DNA of 64,000 nt, taken from the NCBI GenBank assembly GCA_040954595.2, contig CM082591.2:8308001-8372000 (forward strand), written 5' to 3'. Below, in pieces: positions 49,056 to 61,554 of this stretch. Under the pieces are notes generated by a model that had not been told where the DNA came from, ran no database searches, and was given only the letters and a program-made list of their open reading frames with translations. Both the position numbers and the translations under genes were made by a program. The first letter of the stretch is position 1. The number at the start of each line of letters is the position of its first letter. The DNA is from Balanoglossus misakiensis. Taxonomy: Eukaryota > Hemichordata.

Positions 49056-49650
49056 TATTGACAAATTCTGTCACAGCATTCTTTCGAAATGGGATTTATA
49101 AACTCTATTATCTCAGTACCGCATTAGGCTACAGAAGCGTAGGGCAAATCAAAATTGGGACAGGCTATTTTTTTATTTCTTAAAATCTTTGTACTGCTAA
49201 AACAATTGAAAACTAGTTTATTTTAGCAATAAAGTAGAAGTATAAGCATGGCAAGAACAGCCATATTCTTTTGCAGCAAAGCTAAATTATTTATCTGGTT
49301 AAAAAGTATATCAACTCATATTTAGGGTTTATAATACTTGTATATACATCATGGGGTGTTAAATTATGCAAATTAGTATTTAAATATACTCAATTATGAC
49401 AATATACCTGTTTCTATAAAAACATTAAGCTTTTACTATCAAATTTTTGCACTATAAAGGTGATTTCTATCTGTTACATTGATAATTGAAATCATTTGGC
49501 GGCCATTTTTATTCTAATTATCTCAAATTTCACAGTACTAACACAGCTCCAGTAACCATTTCTTTCTCTCTGGTGATCTATGCAAGTAGAATCTGCTTTA
49601 AAAAAAACTCTGAAGACACTTTTACAAGGTTCATCACAAAATGAACTATA
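49056..49650. other. no gene recognised
   Basis: AT-rich sequence directly outside the right arm. No splice-bounded open frame, no repeat shared with the rest of the window. Confidence 0.4.
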
Positions 49651-49654
49651 TTGG

Positions 49655-51670
49655 TTAACTTGAAATAGCTTATGTACATAATTATTGTGTTAAAGTTTAA
49701 TACTTTATTAGGTGTTTGAGTCCTCCAAATTTGAAGGCAGTATCTGCTGTGCATGCCAACTTATGGAAAAGTAGATCAAAGGTCATTGCCAAAATTATCA
49801 AAAGATTTGGGTTATGTCCTGGCAGCAGTAGTACTCATGTGAACAAAATCATGACTGTTGTGCTTTTTAACAAGAGGCATATCCACATAAAATAAGTTCT
49901 GGAAAAACTGGATCAAAGGACAAGCGAGAGTCGCAAACAAATTGTTTAATCAATTTCTGTAAAATCTTGATCAAAGAACATGTGAAAGTAGTCTAATAAT
50001 TGTGATATATTCTGGTCATATGGTGACTCATATCCATAAAAAGAATTTGTGTGGTTTCAATGAATAGGCTAGAAATAGGAAATTTTAGTCTTTTATCGGA
50101 GATCAGAAAATCCAATTTGGCTCCAATAAGGTTTACCCAATCACAATTTACTTGAAAACTTGAGTAGAAAAAGATTTGTGAAATTTTTCATGAGATTTTT
50201 CAAAAATCCAATATGGCAACCAAAGTGACATGACCACTAATGATATTATTGTCAAACATTGAACCGCACAGTAAATTAGAACTTGATTTGCCTTGTAGTT
50301 GTTGAAAAGATGTCAATTTTCAAGGGTTATCAGAATATCCAATATGGCCACCATTAAGAAGAAATGGGACAGGCCCAAGCGGTTAGCATGGTTCCAACAG
50401 AAAGCAAAGGCTGTTTTGTTGTGGATTCCAAGCAATGATAAGTTAGCAAGAGGTCACGCAAAATTGTGACACAAATTGTTGATCTTAAACTGATAAGTAT
50501 CCAACAAAAACCACACTTCTATAAAGCTCTATTTGTTTACTTGAAATAGCTTATGTACAAAATTATTGTGTTAATGTTTAATACTTCACTAGGTGTTCCA
50601 GTCCACCAAATGTGAAGGCTGTATCTGCTGTACATTCCAAGGCATGGGATAGTAGATCAAAGGTCATTGCCAAAATTATCAAGAGATTTGGGTTATGTCC
50701 TGGCAGCAGTAGTACTCATGTGAACAAAATCATGACTGTTGTGCATTTTAACAATAGGCATATCCACATAAAATAAGTTCTGGAATTACTGGATCAAAGG
50801 ACATGCGAGAGTCGCAAACAAATTGTTTAATCGAGTTCTGTAAAAACTTGATTAAGGATATGTGAAAGTAGTCTAATAATTGTGATATATTCTGGTCACA
50901 TGGTGACTCATATCCATAAAAAGAATGTGTGGTTTCAATGAGTAGGCTAGAAATAGGAAATTTTAGTCTCTTATCGGAGATCAGAAAATCCAATTTGGCT
51001 CCAATAAGGTTTAACTAATCACAATTCACTTGAAAACTTGATTAGAAATAGATTTTTGAAAAAAAAATTATGATATTTTTCAAAAATCCAATTATGCATC
51101 CAAAGCCACATGACCACTACTGATATTATTGTCAAACATTGAACCGCACATTAAATTAGAACTTGATTGGCCCTGTAGTTTATGAAAAAAAATGTCAACT
51201 TTTAAAGGTTATCTGAAAATCCAATATGACCGCCATGAAGAAGACAATTAAAACATTAACTAAAAGCAGCATTGAAGGGACCAAAATGGTTAGCATGGTT
51301 CCAACAGAAATCAAAGGCTGTATCTGTTATGGATGCTGAGAAATGGCAAGTAAGCCAGAGGTCACGCAAATTTGGGCCAACAAATTTTGATATCAAACTA
51401 AGCTGTGTCCAACAGAAAACATACTTCTAAGCTCTATTGGTTAACTTGAAATAGCTTATGTACATAATTATTGTGTTAAAGTATAATGCCTCATTAGGTG
51501 TTTCAGTCCTCCAAATTTGAAGGCTGTATCTGCTGTGCATGGCAACTTATGGAAAAGTACATCAAAGGTCATTGCCAAAATTATCAACATTTTTGGGTTA
51601 TGTCCTGGAAGCAGTAGTATTCATGTGAACAAAATCATGACTGTTGGGCTCTTTAACAAGATGCATATCT
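49655..51670. repeat. tandem duplication, units of about 0.9 kb, 2.2 copies
   Basis: AACTTGAAATAGCTTATGTA begins copies at 49657, 50538 and 51443, giving periods of about 881 and 905 bp. Each copy continues through GTCATTGCCAAAATTATCAA and GGTTATGTCCTGGCAGCAG. Copies differ by many substitutions, so the duplication is old. The third copy is cut off near 51670. No gene; the small open frames are not conserved between copies. Confidence 0.85.
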
Positions 51671-52129
51671 ATGTATAATTTACTTCTTAAACATAATGTA
51701 AATGACACTGTGGTGCCATTTGGGGATAACACAGAAATTAGGTATTCGCCAGAATTAAAATAACGGACGACATTGGCAAGCATATTTGGCATTACTATTT
51801 AAATACTAAGGAAACTATGCCCAATCAAGTGTTATGTGTCACAGCAATCTTACAAGCAGCACTAAAAAACAACAACCGATTTTTGTCCAAAAACTGTCTG
51901 TAAAAATACATGCAAGTATGACAAGCTAATTAGTCCAATCAGACAGAGGCATTCACTGACCTACCACCAGTTTATAATAAAATAGCTGGTGGTCCCTGTA
52001 ACAGCTGGACCATAAAAATTATAAAAGGAAGTTCAGTTAAAAATTTACTCCAAGATTGCCGTTTATTTTTCTGATAATTTTTTTATAAATCTGTCTTGAA
52101 ATTGAAGAAAGTACTCAGATTTTAGCATG

Positions 52130-53038
52130 GTTCTCACTCACATGAATGCTGGCATCTGTGTTGACAGGTTGACCCCAACATTGCGTTGTGGCTTGCTAGG
52201 AATAAACGTTGTCTACTCTGAACAGTTGCCACAGGTAAAAGGGCCCACAGCAGACGAGTTGATTTTAGCAGGTGCCAAGCCTATTGGCCAGCGCTGGGAA
52301 TACACAAAATATATTGATGCAATGAATGAATGAACACAATACGTGGTGGCTTGGTAAATCTAAAACGGACTGGTTACTCCACTGAAATTCAGCCTAAGTC
52401 TGTGTGATACGCAACTCAGACCAACTCAGCTCAGCTCACATGGCGCGTTGAATTAATCATTCATTTGCCAGACGGTCTTATTGGACCCCCCAGTTTACAT
52501 GGCCTGTGAGGGCGTACTTTACAGAAAATATAGGGTACTTTCTCCATTTTTATTACAGATCTAAAATAGGCATTATGAATTATTCAGCAAAGACAAGATC
52601 AGTCCTGATACTCACTCACATGAATGCTGGCATCTGTGTTGACAGGTTGACCTCAACATTGCGTGGTGGCTTGCTATGAAGAAACGTTGTCTCCTCTGAA
52701 CAGTTGCCACAGGTAAAAGGGCCCACAGCAGACGAGTTGATTTTAGCAGGTGCCAAGCCTATTGGCCAGCGCTGGGAATACACAAAATATATTGATGCAA
52801 TGAATTAATGAACACAATACGTGGTGGCTTGGTAAATCTAAAACGGACTGGTTACTCCACTGAAATTCAGCCTAAGTCTGTGTGATACGCAACTCAGACC
52901 AACTCAGCTCAGCTCACATGGCGCGTTGAATTAATCATTCGTTTGCCAGACGGTCTTATTGGACCCCCCAGTTTACATGGCCTGTGAGGGCGTACTTTAC
53001 AGAAAATATAGGGTACTTTCTCCATTTTTATTACAGAT
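52130..53038. repeat. 478-bp tandem duplication, two copies
   Basis: CATGAATGCTGGCATCTGTG at 52141 recurs at 52619. The copies are nearly identical for about 430 bp up to TTTTTATTACAGAT. The first copy has an open frame of 68 codons (52127-52333), while the second has a TGA where the first reads GGA after GGCTTGCTA. A CAG|GTAAAA donor and a TTATTACAG acceptor sit in each unit, so a duplicated exon is possible but not supported by any recognised protein. Confidence 0.8.
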
Positions 53039-54839
53039 ATCTTAGTAGGTTATAATAAAGAAAATTATCAAGGTACAAAGGCATCAAATAATACTGAGAT
53101 TCTCAAGTATCTTCAACATTTTTCAAAGAATTTTACCCAATTATATAAAAATGCAAGATTCACAGAAGATTACGTCTTTCAGTTTTACATGAGATCATCT
53201 TGTAAAAAATATATCTCTACTTTTTGCATGGCACCATGGTAAAATATGAAAATTTGCAATTTTTGATGTTCCGTATCTCAATCAGGTTTGATCTAATTGT
53301 TACGAAATTTTCAGATTATATTACAATATATGTGCAGATACACATAGTGACTTAAGTTTTTGATATCTGGATTATAATTTAAATTCCCAGGCGCTCAAAT
53401 ATGGTTAACCTAGCATTTTAACATTGAAAATGGGCGGCCATATTGGGTTGACATTTCATTAGATGGCAATATTTGTTTATACACTGCAATTTGCTGAAAA
53501 TCAGTCACTGTAGTAAGCGGAAATATTTAAATTCTTGTAAATTTTTAGCAATCATAAAGCTGATATTACTACCAAAAATAATATTTTATACAGTTACTTC
53601 TGGACGGCAAAAATTGCCATCATTCAAGTCAAAGTCTCAGATCGGCCCTTATGCTTGCCTGTGTCGAGCAAATATCAAACGTGGAGAAAGTTGGATAGTT
53701 TAATTTCTACATGTTACCTGAACTGTAGACTATTACCATTAACAAGAATTTCATGTTAAATTTTGGTATGATATGCATGGAAAGACTGGCTGGCTATAAA
53801 TCATAAAAATGGACGCCGTTGCACCATACAGTTTTTACTGCACACACACGTATTTTAAGCAAACTGTGTCTTTCATGTATTCTACTTTTCTCCCTTCCTT
53901 GCTGGCTTTCTCTATTTCTTTTCTGACTGTGTCTTTACGAAATTACAGATTTTTTGGTAATTCAATTTCTGGCTCAAATAAATGTACTAGAGCTGGTAAG
54001 GTTTCCTGAACATTAATCCCTGTATCTTTAACGCAGGTGTGTAAGTTCATATAAAGTTCATTGGTTAAAGGAATATTATGAGCTGATAAATTTACTAAGC
54101 TCTTCTCTTTCCAGTTAGAAGCTCTGCTATATTATCAACTACTCTCAATGCTACTTCAATAATGTTGCCTGTGCAAATAAAGAATCAAAATATCCATTAG
54201 TTAGACAACATATTTGGTTGGGTAATTACAGAATAATTACTTAATTCCATGCATACTCTACCTAAACTCAAATTAGAATATATAACTGAAATTATAATTA
54301 TACACAGGTCTATGAAATGATAAAAAATGTATAATCTAGGAAAGAACACCCATGGGCATTCAGCTCTTAGCAGATAACATCAGTCACTTTGAAGACATGT
54401 CACTTCCCAGACTTTACTAAAAAGAACTTGAAGTGAAACTCATCTCCAAGTTGCATACACAATATTATTATATACTGTTAGAGATTTATAATGGTTTAAG
54501 TGAAAAAGAAATAAAGAGATGTAAACACCCCTGCCATTTATTCAGTGCCATGTAATTGCTGCCATTATGCACTGATTGACTCTAGCCACTTTCCCAGTAG
54601 GAGGAAAAAGACTTTAATGGCAACACCAACATATGACGTTAACAAGCGGGAAGAAACGAAAGTTACTCAGTTTTTGGCATTTTATTTTTATTTGCAAGAT
54701 CGAGAAATTAAAATATGACAAGTTTAGAAATCAATCAAATTACACAAAATGTCCCACTTCGTATGGCGGCCATATTGGATTCTAAACTCCCTAGTAATAT
54801 AAACATATAGTGTATTTAGTGAGTCTCAGTATAGGGTAA
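53039..54839. other. no gene recognised
   Basis: AT-rich, with short open frames (53473-53703, 53809-54009) lacking family features or splice support. Nothing else stands out. Confidence 0.35.
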
Positions 54840-55240
54840 TCAACACAATGAGACAAAAACTTGGGTTACCCATTCGAATATTCGTATCAAATTTCAAAGC
54901 AATCCCATATGCAGTTTCACAAAAAATCAGTATTTTCTCCAAAATTGTACAATATCTTACTTCAATCGCTTCAGGGAACATGCCTACCATAGCTCAAGGC
55001 AATCTGACATGCAGTTTGAAAGAAAATAATTTTTGATGAAAAATTCCACAACTTTCACACACAAAACGCAAATATGAAAATTTCAAGTATTTTTTTTAAA
55101 CATCTCATTTAATTATCCCCAAGGAACAGGCCTACAAAATTTGAAAGCAATCTCACCAGCGGTTTTAGAGAAAACATTTTTTGACCAAAAATGGCAAAAA
55201 TTGCTACAAAATTATAAATATGCACATTTTTCATCAACCA
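54840..55240. repeat. degenerate repeat related to the 28.8-29.4 kb array
   Basis: Repeating text such as CAAATTTCAAAGCAATC, GGGAACATGCCTACC and TTGACCAAAAATGGCAAAAA, which answers the complement of the 28.8-29.4 kb units. About three degenerate units. Confidence 0.45.
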
Positions 55241-55504
55241 GGTTTTCATCAACTGGGACCACACATACAAAAGTATGCTTCAAAGCAACACGACTCTTGG
55301 AGAAAAAATGCTTGTCACCCTGGTCAAAGAATTGGCTTTACTAAAACATCAAATTGGTTATCTCTCAAAGCTAAAAGGGTTATCACCAACAAACAGATTA
55401 CAATGCCTGAGTTAAAATGTTTAAGACATTTTCTTTATTTGTGGTTTTGATTTTTATCGGTTTTCCCAATTTTTAAGTATGACAACGGAGAGGTGGAAAT
55501 CTCA

Positions 55505-55620
55505 CCAGAAAAGCGAAAATACGCCAACCACATGTAAACAGTAAAAAGGTTACGAAAAAACAAACAAACAGAAAAGCGAAAATACACCAACCACGTTTAA
55601 ACCGTAAAATAAAAAAACCT
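55505..55620. repeat. two-copy tandem repeat of about 63 bp
   Basis: AGAAAAGCGAAAATACGCCA at about 55508 recurs as AGAAAAGCGAAAATACACCA at 55571, followed in both by CCAC and a TAAAC-AGTAAAA-type stretch. No function is apparent. Confidence 0.6.
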
Positions 55621-55859
55621 TGCAAATACCGAGTTGTCTCATATAAAAACCTCAAAAAACGTATGGAATTATGCATGGAAAGATACGTCGTCTTCCGACC
55701 TTCCGCTAAACAAAAACTATACGTATGGAACTATCGTTCCGTCCACCAGCAAAGAGACTTTCCGGAGAAAAACGTTCTACCCGTACCTTATGTCGCCACA
55801 GTGACGTGCCATTTTGCCACAACCGTTCGACAGTATGGTCGACTATTTTGACACTAAAC

Positions 55860-56737
55860 ATCCTGCAGCGCTGATATCCTTTTCATCTCACAAACTGGCC
55901 CTACGTGCGCTTAGGCAAGAGGCCTAGCAATAAAATTCTCACAAAATATAACCCTATAAATATGACTAGACTTTCTCGATTATGACTTCCTGGTCTCCTG
56001 ATTCGGGAGCCAGCGCAGCCATACCCAGAATAGCCGAGAGGCTAGCTGCACGCCCGTAGCTCGGAATAGTTTCTGGAATTAGACCTACTTCTGTACAACT
56101 ACAAGGTGTTGTACGGATAGCTGCAAATCACCCAATACCAGACAAAACAATCGAGCGACGGTAACGTAGCTATATAGGCGATTGTACTAAAAGCAACGAC
56201 TGGAATATGAGCTTACCGAAAAGACGTCTTGATCCCGCGGCAAGTAGAAGGAAAGTGGTCAATACACGGCGTCGCACACCGGAAACGGGTCAATGATCAC
56301 CTGTTGTTATGGTGAGTAGAACGTGTTACCCAATCACAGACCAAAGTTAGCATTACGACACACTAATGAATATGCATACATGCTACAGCTGCATATTTTA
56401 TTTCTTTAGAACGCTCTGGAACATGCTCGCATTCGAAAGAATATCTCATTTGCTTCTTGAGTGTGAGTGCATCATCGTCTACACAATAAAAATCGGGGGG
56501 GGGGGGGGGCACAGTGGGTAATTTCTACCACAACCACGCATTTCAAACCAGGCAAGCGAACTGCAAACTTCCGGTGTCTGAGCAAGGGGTTTGATGTGCC
56601 TTGTGTTGTGCACACTATAATACTTATGTGTCAGTTTGGTCAGTCAGACCACGATACCCGAGATCGTAAAATGCTTGGGTTAGGTCGTCGAGGAGGCTGC
56701 AACTGCGGCCACAGGTCAAGTCGGTGTGTGTTGTAAA
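55860..56737. other. no gene recognised
   Basis: Moderately GC-rich sequence with a run of G at 56495-56509. No tRNA-like fold, no supported open frame. Confidence 0.35.
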
Positions 56738-57280
56738 AGACGTATTTCATGTGGGACCAAAATTTGTGTCATAAACCCCTGCGTCGCTCACGGTGATTGG
56801 TAGCTCTAATGTCCCTATGTCCCCTTTCCGAGCAGTCATTGGCTGCCTATACGTCATTTCGTCTCATTAGTATTTACTGTTCCGAATTCAGCTCATTCAT
56901 TGGCTGCTTTACGTTCTGGTCCCTTGCCTCACTTTCGAGTGTTCATTGCCTCGTTCTTTTATGTGCTCCTCACCGTCACGTAATATGCGGGACTAGCCAA
57001 AGACTCCCAGACTCCAGGTGTTTCAATCTTGACTTTGTGAAGCCGCCAATTTTCCCCAACTAAAAAGAAACGTGGGCCTAGGAGCGACGTGATTGAATCA
57101 TGGAAACTGTTTCGGGCAACAGAAACCCCAAGAGCATATTGACACTTTGCGATTTTTAAACCATCTTTTCATTTGTCCCCTTTTCAGTGTTTGTTTTGCC
57201 ATTACCAAACACATTGTCAAGCTAACGCAAAAAATAAAATCGCGTGGCTGAAAAGTACTCGGTAATACCAATGTCTCTGC

Positions 57281-57281
57281 G

Positions 57282-57312
<31 letters not shown>
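57281..57312. repeat. (GC)n(AC)n dinucleotide repeat
   Basis: GCGCGCGCGC followed by about eleven AC units inside the transposon, between its left end and the transposase gene. Confidence 0.85.
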
Positions 57313-57411
57313 GTCAACGCAGTTGCATATTTCGAATATAACAAGTACAAAAAACACATCATTATTTTATTTTAAAGATCTTTAGCTTAGCTAGTAGATT
57401 TGCGCCAAGAC

Positions 57412-58605
57412 TCAACGCATGAAACGATACAATCTGATATGTCGCTGGGCTAAAAATGCGCACACTTCTACAATAATCGGCATTAGCCAACGTGGGTGCC
57501 GATAAACAGAATTAATTGCCCTATAAGTTTTCATATATTTTATGGCATGTTCAACATAAACTCGGGCAAAATTAAATTCTCTATTGAATACGAGCATCTT
57601 TGGGCGGTACGGACCACGCAACTCACGGGTTGGAAATCTCGTTAATAGCGGATACATATTTGGGTATCCTTGGTCAGCTCAAAAATATACATCTCGTGGA
57701 ATCTGCAATTCACCTTTCAACCCTATCGATGGTAACAATCTGTACTGCATGGCATCATTAGCATGTCCCAGAAATCCCGACTGAATGAAAATAATGTTAC
57801 ATTGATTGTCCACAATAACTTGGGTGCTCATTGCATGATGACGAGCGTATCCACTGTAAAAGTTATGCTGTTCTTCAACTTCGGGACGATATATTTCATG
57901 TAGAGTACCATCGATTGTACCTACGGCATTAGGAAAATGTTCCCATTGTCCACGTAGTTGTCCAAAGCGTTCCAACGATGGCCAGCGGACGCTACGTCGA
58001 AAGTAATGCCAAATTAATGAGAGAAGGTGACGTATTTCTCTATGAATAGTCGTGTTGCTTACCCCAAACCACGCTGCTAGTAAGTCTAGAGTAGGATAAT
58101 GCCGTAGCCAAATAAAAGTGAGAAGAAAACGATTTCTTGAATCCATGGCAGGATGACGACGTAGATTCGGTTCCAGGTCATGTATAATAACTTCCATCGA
58201 TTGAATGGTTTCTCCAGTTAACATCCAGAAATGGCGAGGACGTCCTTGTAATGATGTCCAAACATCTACGCCATTACCTCGGCCAATACCATCATCGTTT
58301 GAAAAAAGCAGGTTGTATATGGTTGGTGGTCGTCGTAAAGGTGGACGCAGGATGTCACACAACAGACGTGTCAAGATCTGGATAAACGACAGATCATCAA
58401 CCAACTGCGCTAGATGATACACTTCCCGTTCTTCAGAATACATTGGGAGATGGATGACCACGGAGACTACATACAATATCACCATCATACTTCGGATACA
58501 AGATATGAGAAGCAATTTTGATTTCGCTGGAGCGGCATTTTGAATGATATTGAAGTTTGTGGTGTTCCGTTTGAAGATGCTTTCACGATGTGGGATTTGT
58601 CGCAT
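57412..58605 (-). pseudogene. PIF/Harbinger DDE transposase with one in-frame stop
   Basis: Reads as 396 residues plus one internal TGA (codon 309, bases 57679-57681); both sides are in the same frame. About residues 165-213 form a helix-turn-helix region (WLRHYP, FGVSNTTIHREI). The DDE core shows GTIDGT with Asp232, then GHANDAMQYR with Asp284, and after the stop the conserved ADQGYP and RVYVEHA with Glu352, giving D-x51-D-x67-E. This is the DDE_Tnp_4 nuclease arrangement that cuts and rejoins the element's ends in the nucleus. The single TGA falls directly before ADQGYP and separates the last catalytic residue from the rest, so the gene as assembled is inactive unless the base is a sequencing error or polymorphism. 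Size otherwise matches intact family members (about 350-450 residues). It is divergent from the partner gene with about 420 bp between starts. Confidence 0.85.
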
Positions 58606-59023
58606 ACACTAACTTGTACAACCCTATTCTAAGCATGCGTTGCGAAATACAGTTTTAACATGTCTAAAGTTTCATTTGCATAACCGGACCGTTGACCAGT
58701 CACAAATAAGCAGGAGTGGGATCACATCGCACTCCAGATGTTCAATTTTGAATGCCAATAGACACGGAGGCATCCACAAGTTGTTTCTTATTTCCCTTTT
58801 CATTTTTTGTATGGCTGAAAATTAACCATTTATTTTCTACTTTTAATGTCATCAACCCTTTTGAAATAGTTTTCAGCAAAGTTTAATGTGACCAGAAATC
58901 ATGTATAATTCATATGGCCAATAAAACTTTGATTCGATTCTGTAAAATTAGTCGATCACACGAGGGATACCTGCAGATTAATAGGGAGTCAATTTGCCGT
59001 ATCCGATTCATTTCGCGACAGCC

Positions 59024-60074
59024 ATGGCTTCTACGCGTACACCGCGCTGTGTTGTAACGGACGCCGAGATAAATTTGATTAGGGCCGGGATGAGAATCCA
59101 TAATACAAATTATGGAAATATTGTCCATTTCATGAGACAGTCTGGTCGTTTGGCCAACAGTGGGATGCCAGCCAATGCAGTACGGCTCTATCAAACCAGA
59201 CTGATGAAACCACTGCGTCGGCGTGTTCGAGATGTTGTCGCTAAACGTATCTCAGAGTAAGTTTTATTATAGTTTCAAACCGAGGGGAGTATTTCTCAAA
59301 CAGGGAATGCACATGAAGTCTGTGAAATGTGAGTTTGACGGGTATTGTCTCCCAGAAAAGCACGAAATTTCGTATTGCATCTATCGCAGCCAAAGTTTCT
59401 GTGTTTCTCTATGTAACTCCTCTGCTAATTTGCATATTTTGTCTTGACCGTTTCTTTGAATATAATTCACAAGTACACGTATGGCAAATATTGATATCTC
59501 CACTATCATTGAAATCTAGCTATGAAATACAGTACGATTTTTAATATTCATGTGCCGTCCTGGTAATCAGTCAGCAATTTTTGTTTATAGCGTCCGACAA
59601 ATGCGTGAACGGGAGATGAGGTATGCGGCGCTGAGAACACCGGAGCATAGGGCACCGGTACAAGCACTGGCACCACGACCATCGACACCACCACTGCCCC
59701 CGCCGCCAACACAAGCGCCTCCACCACCACCACCACAGCCGCTACCGCAAGCGCTTCCACCGCCACCACCACCGACACAAGCACCACCACCACCACCACA
59801 GCCACAACCACTCCTACCAGAAGATGAACCTCCTGCTGCCGATGAGCCCTTGGACCATCACAGGGAGCCCAATCCTGATGATGACGACGGGAGGGGGATC
59901 CCTGCACCAGAGGACGCCCAAGAGAGACCACCACAGGGCAGAAGACGGCTGTACCATCTAGTGCGAGAGGCCCATGAATTATATGTGGACTTCTTGAGAA
60001 ACACTCTCCCTGACACTATGGCGAATGTAAATCGCACGCTGGATCGCCTCAACGACCAATTAGACAGATTGTGA
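59024..60074 (+). CDS. Harbinger Myb/SANT-like partner protein, two exons
   Basis: Exon 1 59024-59256 (ATG in GCCATGG; donor GA|GTAAGT) and exon 2 59591-60074 (acceptor TTTATAG|CGTCC) join in frame to give 238 residues. In PIF/Harbinger elements the second gene encodes a Myb/SANT-like DNA-binding protein that brings the transposase to the nucleus and to the element ends. Residues 10-60 follow the trihelix spacing (TDAEINLIRAG, NYGNIVHFMRQSG, ANAVRLYQTRL), though the usual tryptophans are replaced by Ile, Val and Tyr. The middle (about 95-155) is a low-complexity Pro/Gln tract rich in PPPP, followed by an acidic patch (DDDDGRG). The C-terminal 50 residues (LVREAHELYVDFLRNTLPD to LNDQLDRL) are amphipathic and may dimerise. 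No stop interrupts it, in contrast to the transposase. Confidence 0.75.
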
Positions 60075-61089
60075 GCACATAACACGAATACAATATTTTT
60101 TTATCTATCACCTAAGATTTTTCATTTATCTGGGGTTTTTTAATATTCCCCACCACCAATGCAACAGCCCCTTACATGAAGACTTAGCCTTTTAGTGATA
60201 GTATGTTGTATCGATAAAGAGCATATTGCAAACATATTGAAGGAAATGCCAATACAATTGCCAGGAAACAAATAGCGAGAGCACAAACATTTCCCAGAGT
60301 TCCGCTGTTGAAGATATCTTTTTTTTTATCTTTATACTGCCCAAATATGTTTTTATTTTCTAGGAATAGAAAAACAAACACATATTTGACATTCAGGGGG
60401 TACCTAGACTCTATGGCAGTCGCTGTGCCTGTCGATAAGGAATGAAATTTTCATACTGCATACGACGCGCCGCCGCGCCAGGCAAAGCCACTAGCGACTG
60501 TGTGATTAGCGTCGCGTCCATATGACGTTCTATCGGACGCGTATTTCAGTATTGGGGCAAGACTAGGGAATGGCCCGTAGCTTTGACGCCGGAGCTTCAT
60601 GACACGGTGACAAACAATAGGGTGCAGCGCAGGTGCAAAACAAATTTAGTCTTTACATATGTTTCGACCATGCTCTGTCTGGTAATGATTGGCTAGTCCC
60701 GCATATTACGTGACGGTGAGGAGCACATAAAAGAACGAGGCAATGAACACTCGAAAGTGAGGCAAGGGACCAGAACGTAAAGCAGCCAATGAATGAGCTG
60801 AATTCGGAACAGTAAATACTAATGAGACGAAATGACGTCTAGGCAGCCAATGACTGAACGGAAAGGGGACATAGGGACATTAGAGCTACCAATCACCGTG
60901 AGCGACGCAGGGGTTTAGGACACAAATTTTGGTCCCACATGAAATACGTCTAGTCAAACATGGTAAATGCGTCCCGAACAGCAACACGCTCGCTCTACCC
61001 ACAGTCACTGTGCTCTACCTTTATGTCGATCGTTTCCATGTCAGTTTCATGTTGGCTCGTTACAATGCCCCTATGCTTATCGTAATTCC

Positions 61090-61554
61090 GGGATCGTAAT
61101 TATTATTTTATTATTATTATGATTATTAGTTATCTTTATTTCAGACACAACCGTCCATAGAAATAGGTTACAAAAAACTGACACAAACACTAGAAAAGTA
61201 ATAAATAAAATAAATGTAAAGAATATAATAGTTTTAAGAATCAATGTAAAATGTCAATCCAGTGGGCATAAAGCGCATATCACATGAGACAAGACGATTG
61301 ATAAAAACATTGGGACTAGTACAGAGACTAACAGAAAAATTAAAAGCGACTTTTCTTCTCATGACGGAGAAGCAGTTTACGGCGTTTAGAACAAATGTAT
61401 TAGAGGCACTTTCGTGTCCGGGGTGACCAAGAAGTCTTCGAAGTGCATTGTTGTGACATACGATGATATTCTGGATATTATACAAATTAAAATCGCACCA
61501 TAAATGAGAGTCATAAATGTTATTACAAAAGGTATTAAATGAACGCAATTTCAC
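61090..61554 (-). mobile_element. 5'-truncated LINE, reverse transcriptase C-terminus
   Basis: On the - strand an open frame of 106 codons (61234-61554) contains LRRLLGHPGHESASNTFV and VMRRKVAFNFSVSL. This is the C-terminal pattern of non-LTR retrotransposon ORF2 (short basic helix, LxGxPxxxSAS, then an RKxxxxF helix). About 100 bp of 3' UTR follows, with CTATGGACGG and GTCTGAAATAAAG, then a (TAA)n tail near 61100-61130. The catalytic reverse transcriptase and endonuclease parts are missing, as expected for 5' truncation on insertion. Confidence 0.65.

Larger units (their letters stand above)
56738..60951. mobile_element. two-gene PIF/Harbinger transposon with 263-bp inverted ends
   Basis: Positions 56738-57000 and 60689-60951 are inverted copies of equal length (edge AGACGTATTTCATGTGGGAC, inner edge GGGACTAGCCAA). 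Between them lie a HARBI1-type transposase (- strand) and a spliced Myb/SANT-like gene (+ strand) transcribed away from each other. PIF/Harbinger elements are defined by exactly this pair of genes, and both proteins are needed for transposition in studied members. The 4.2-kb size fits. Terminal repeats of 263 bp are long for the superfamily, and no clear TWA duplication is seen at the edges (flanks TAAA and AGTC), so the outermost bases may be eroded. Confidence 0.85.

Noticed and set aside
56000-56060. A possible tRNA from GC-rich text with short inverted pairs
   Set aside because: No cloverleaf with a TTCRA loop and acceptor stem could be formed by eye.
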